Assembly (NCBI RefSeq): GCF_000426345.1
Contig: NZ_AUFE01000002.1
Span: forward strand, 186,001 to 250,000
DNA from: Cupriavidus phytohabitans
GTDB lineage: Bacteria; Pseudomonadota; Gammaproteobacteria; Burkholderiales; Burkholderiaceae
DNA: 64,000 nucleotides
Direction: 5' to 3'
A model generated the notes under the pieces. That model did not search any database, had not been told where the DNA came from, and saw nothing but the letters and a program-made list of their open reading frames with translations. Every line of letters starts with the position of its first letter. The stretch's first letter is position 1. Position numbers and translations under genes: made by a program. Below, one piece after another: positions 61,455 through 64,000 of this stretch.

Positions 61455-62672
61455 ATGGCAAGCCGGCAAGACCTGCCCCTGGCAGGCATTCGGGTAGCGG
61501 AGTTCGGGCAGTTCATCGCGGCGCCAGGCGCGGCCATGATGCTGGCCGACCTGGGCGCCGACGTGGTCAAGGTGGAAGCGCTGCGCGGCGACAGCGCGCG
61601 GCGCTTCGACGGCACCAGCCCGCAGAGCCCGATGTTCCTGGCGTACAACCGCGGCAAGCGCGGCATCGCGCTGGACCTGCGCAGCAGCGCTGGCGTGGAG
61701 GCGGCGCGCCGGCTGGCACTGTCCAGCGATGTGGTGCTGCATAACACCCGCCACGGGGTGATGGAAGCGCTGGGCCTCGACGCCGGCACGCTGCGCGCAG
61801 CGAAACCGGAACTGGTCTATGCCGCGATCAGCGGCTTCGGTACGCGCGGCCCGTCGCGCTCGCGCCCCGGGCTGGACATCGCCGCGCAGGCCGAAAGCGG
61901 CATGATGTCCGTCACCGGCGAGGCCGGCGGGCAACCGCTGAAGGCCGGCTTCGCGCTGATCGACGCGGCCACCGCGCTGGCCGCTGGCAACGCCATCCTC
62001 GCCGCGCTGTTCCGCCGCGTGCGCACCGGCATGGGCGAGACCGTCGAGACCTCGCTGCTGCGGGTCGGCATCCAGCTGCAGGCGCAGCTGTGGGCCGAGT
62101 ACCAGTGTTCCGGCGCGCTGCCGGTGCGCAGCGGCAACAGCCAGCCCAAGGCCGCGCCCGCGGCCGACGTGATCGCGGTGGCGGACGGGCACGTGGTGCT
62201 GTCGGCATACCTGGACGAGCACTTCGGCCGCCTGTGCCAGGCCATCGGCCAGCCCGCGCTGGCGCATGACCCGCGCTTCGCCAGCAATGCGCTGCGCGTG
62301 CAGAACCGCCCCGCGTTGCTGGCCATCCTGCGGAAAGCGCTGCGCCACCTCAGTGGCGATGCCGCGCGAGCGTTGCTGGAGCACCATCACGTCGTCGTCG
62401 GTGTGGTGCGCGACTACCGCCAGGTCGGCGCCAGCGACGACGTGCGCGCCGGCGGCATCCTGCGCGCGGTCGGCAACGGCGAGGGCGGCCAGCTGGAGCT
62501 GCCGGGACTGCCGTTCACGCTGGCAAGCATGAAGACTGACGACATAGCCGTCGTGCCACGGCTCGGCCAACACACTGCCGAGGTGCTGGCCGAACTCGGC
62601 TACGACGCCGCGCAGATCAACGATCTGGTCCGCGCCGGTGCGATCGGCTGCGAACAAACGGAGGCGGCATGA
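61455..62672 (+). CDS. Class III CoA-transferase (CaiB/BaiF)
   Basis: A 405-residue family III CoA transferase moving CoA between carboxylic acids. It opens LAGIRVAEFGQFIAAPGAAMMLADLGADVVKVE. The catalytic Asp region is RPGLDIAAQAESGMMSVTGEAGGQP, and YNRGKRGIALDLRS with AFNPxx-type loops are typical. RBS GGGAG precedes ATG 61455. Its stop overlaps the enoyl-CoA hydratase ATG. With the hydratase and dehydrogenase it forms a short beta-oxidation-like route, fed either by CoA transfer here or by the synthetase at 52803. Confidence 0.92.
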   Translation: MASRQDLPLAGIRVAEFGQFIAAPGAAMMLADLGADVVKVEALRGDSARRFDGTSPQSPMFLAYNRGKRGIALDLRSSAGVEAARRLALSSDVVLHNTRHGVMEALGLDAGTLRAAKPELVYAAISGFGTRGPSRSRPGLDIAAQAESGMMSVTGEAGGQPLKAGFALIDAATALAAGNAILAALFRRVRTGMGETVETSLLRVGIQLQAQLWAEYQCSGALPVRSGNSQPKAAPAADVIAVADGHVVLSAYLDEHFGRLCQAIGQPALAHDPRFASNALRVQNRPALLAILRKALRHLSGDAARALLEHHHVVVGVVRDYRQVGASDDVRAGGILRAVGNGEGGQLELPGLPFTLASMKTDDIAVVPRLGQHTAEVLAELGYDAAQINDLVRAGAIGCEQTEAA

Positions 62673-63349
62673 GCGCAACCCCGGCCACATCGCCGGTGCT
62701 GCTGGTGCGCCATGCCGGCTGGGCCGAGATCGTGCTGAACCGCCCGGCGCGCCGCAACGCCATCGACGCTGCGCTGGCCCGCGCGCTGGCCGATGCCGTC
62801 GACACCATCAACGCCGATGCCGAAACGCGCGCCGTGCTGCTGCGCGGCGCCGATGGCGCCTTCTGTTCGGGCCTGGACCTGAAGGCCCTGCAGGCGGAGC
62901 CCGGTGGCATGGCCGCGTTTGCGCGGATTTGGGAACGGGTACACGAGTCCCTGTTGCAAAGCCGCAAGGCCTGGATCGTCGCGCTGGAGCGCCATGCGGT
63001 CAACGGCGGCGCGGCACTGGCGCTGGCCGGCGACCTGATGGTCTGCGGTGCCGGCGCCTTCCTGCAGATCGGCGAGATCCGCCTCGGCATGGCCGCACCG
63101 CGCAACGCGGCGTGGCTCGCGCTGCGGCATTCCGAAGCGGTGGCGGCGCGGCTGTGCCTGCTGGGCGACCGGGTGCCGGCCGCCGAACTGTTGCGGCTGG
63201 GCATTGCCACCGAAGTCACCGACGACGCCCAGGTGCTGGACCGCGCGCGCGAACTGGCCGCGACCATCGCCGGCTTCCCCGCCGACGGCGTCGCTGCGAT
63301 CAAGGGCGGCATGCGCGCCGCCAGCACCCGCCGCCATATCCATCACTGA
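62669..63349 (+). CDS. Enoyl-CoA hydratase/isomerase
   Basis: A 226-residue crotonase-fold enzyme. The oxyanion-hole segments LLRGADGAFCSGLDLKAL and HAVNGGAALALAGDLMVC are clear. It is shorter than the usual 255-260 residues at the C-terminus. Of the two catalytic glutamates of a hydratase, one candidate lies at QIGEIRLGM, and the second is less plain, so isomerase or hydrolase activity is possible. It is translationally coupled to the CoA-transferase (ATGA) and followed 13 bases on by an acyl-CoA dehydrogenase. Confidence 0.88.
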   Translation: MSATPATSPVLLVRHAGWAEIVLNRPARRNAIDAALARALADAVDTINADAETRAVLLRGADGAFCSGLDLKALQAEPGGMAAFARIWERVHESLLQSRKAWIVALERHAVNGGAALALAGDLMVCGAGAFLQIGEIRLGMAAPRNAAWLALRHSEAVAARLCLLGDRVPAAELLRLGIATEVTDDAQVLDRARELAATIAGFPADGVAAIKGGMRAASTRRHIHH

Positions 63350-63362
63350 AGCGAGACCCCGC

Positions 63363-64000
<638 letters not shown>

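Overview
The window comes from a high-GC beta-proteobacterium of the Burkholderiales. A Cupriavidus-type organism, probably from its secondary chromosome or megaplasmid, fits best. The evidence is the codon bias, the many Bug-type (tripartite tricarboxylate) solute receptors without membrane partners, the Gram-negative trimeric porins, and the xsc-pta-tauE sulfonate genes lying near a thiol dioxygenase. The genus call rests on general knowledge of gene neighbourhoods, not on a database search. I recognised no rRNA, tRNA, CRISPR array, insertion sequence or phage gene. Codon usage looks even throughout, so this is an accessory catabolic and sensory region, not a foreign island.

Layout. 1-1605: end of an amidase and an MFS transporter. 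1653-5529 (minus): sulfoacetaldehyde dissimilation (Xsc, Pta, sulfite exporter TauE), with two inverted palindromic repeats between pta and xsc. 5813-14033: an aromatic/alicyclic acid block (HPPD, AroE-like dehydrogenase, MFS, porin, type II dehydroquinase, LysR, PcaR/PobR-like IclR, QuiC-type 3-dehydroshikimate dehydratase), read as quinate/shikimate to protocatechuate. 14054-18025: a DMT exporter, a deletion scar holding the 3' ends of two sulfur-type genes, then a thiol dioxygenase and a four-domain rhodanese. 18263-24642: a CzcI-like small protein and an HME-RND tripartite metal efflux system.

24776-31780: methyltransferase, a frameshifted small exported protein, a large MscS channel, a BON protein, a D-threonine-aldolase-like enzyme and a UDG-fold protein. 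31800-34436: an alpha-hydroxyketone quorum-sensing pair (CqsA/LqsA/JqsA-like synthase plus LqsS/CqsS-like kinase) with no response regulator beside it. 34913-42809: a cluster for intradiol cleavage (dioxygenase, SDR, BKACE, MDR reductase, cupin, porin, Bug receptor). It ends in a LacI regulator and carries two near-identical TGCAAACG-type operators. 42828-46640: LysR, cytoplasmic sulfatase and Bug receptor. 46830-49640: YihY-family membrane protein and a diguanylate cyclase.

49772-64000: a second catabolic cluster with LysR, IclR and three Bug receptors. It holds an ADP-forming acyl-CoA synthetase homologue, two tandem DUF1254/DUF1214 proteins and an alkylsulfatase-like metallo-beta-lactamase. 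It ends with CoA-transferase, enoyl-CoA hydratase and acyl-CoA dehydrogenase, the last cut by the window edge. The logic is repeated several times: periplasmic receptor or porin, activation by CoA transfer or ligation, and a dedicated LysR, IclR or LacI regulator.
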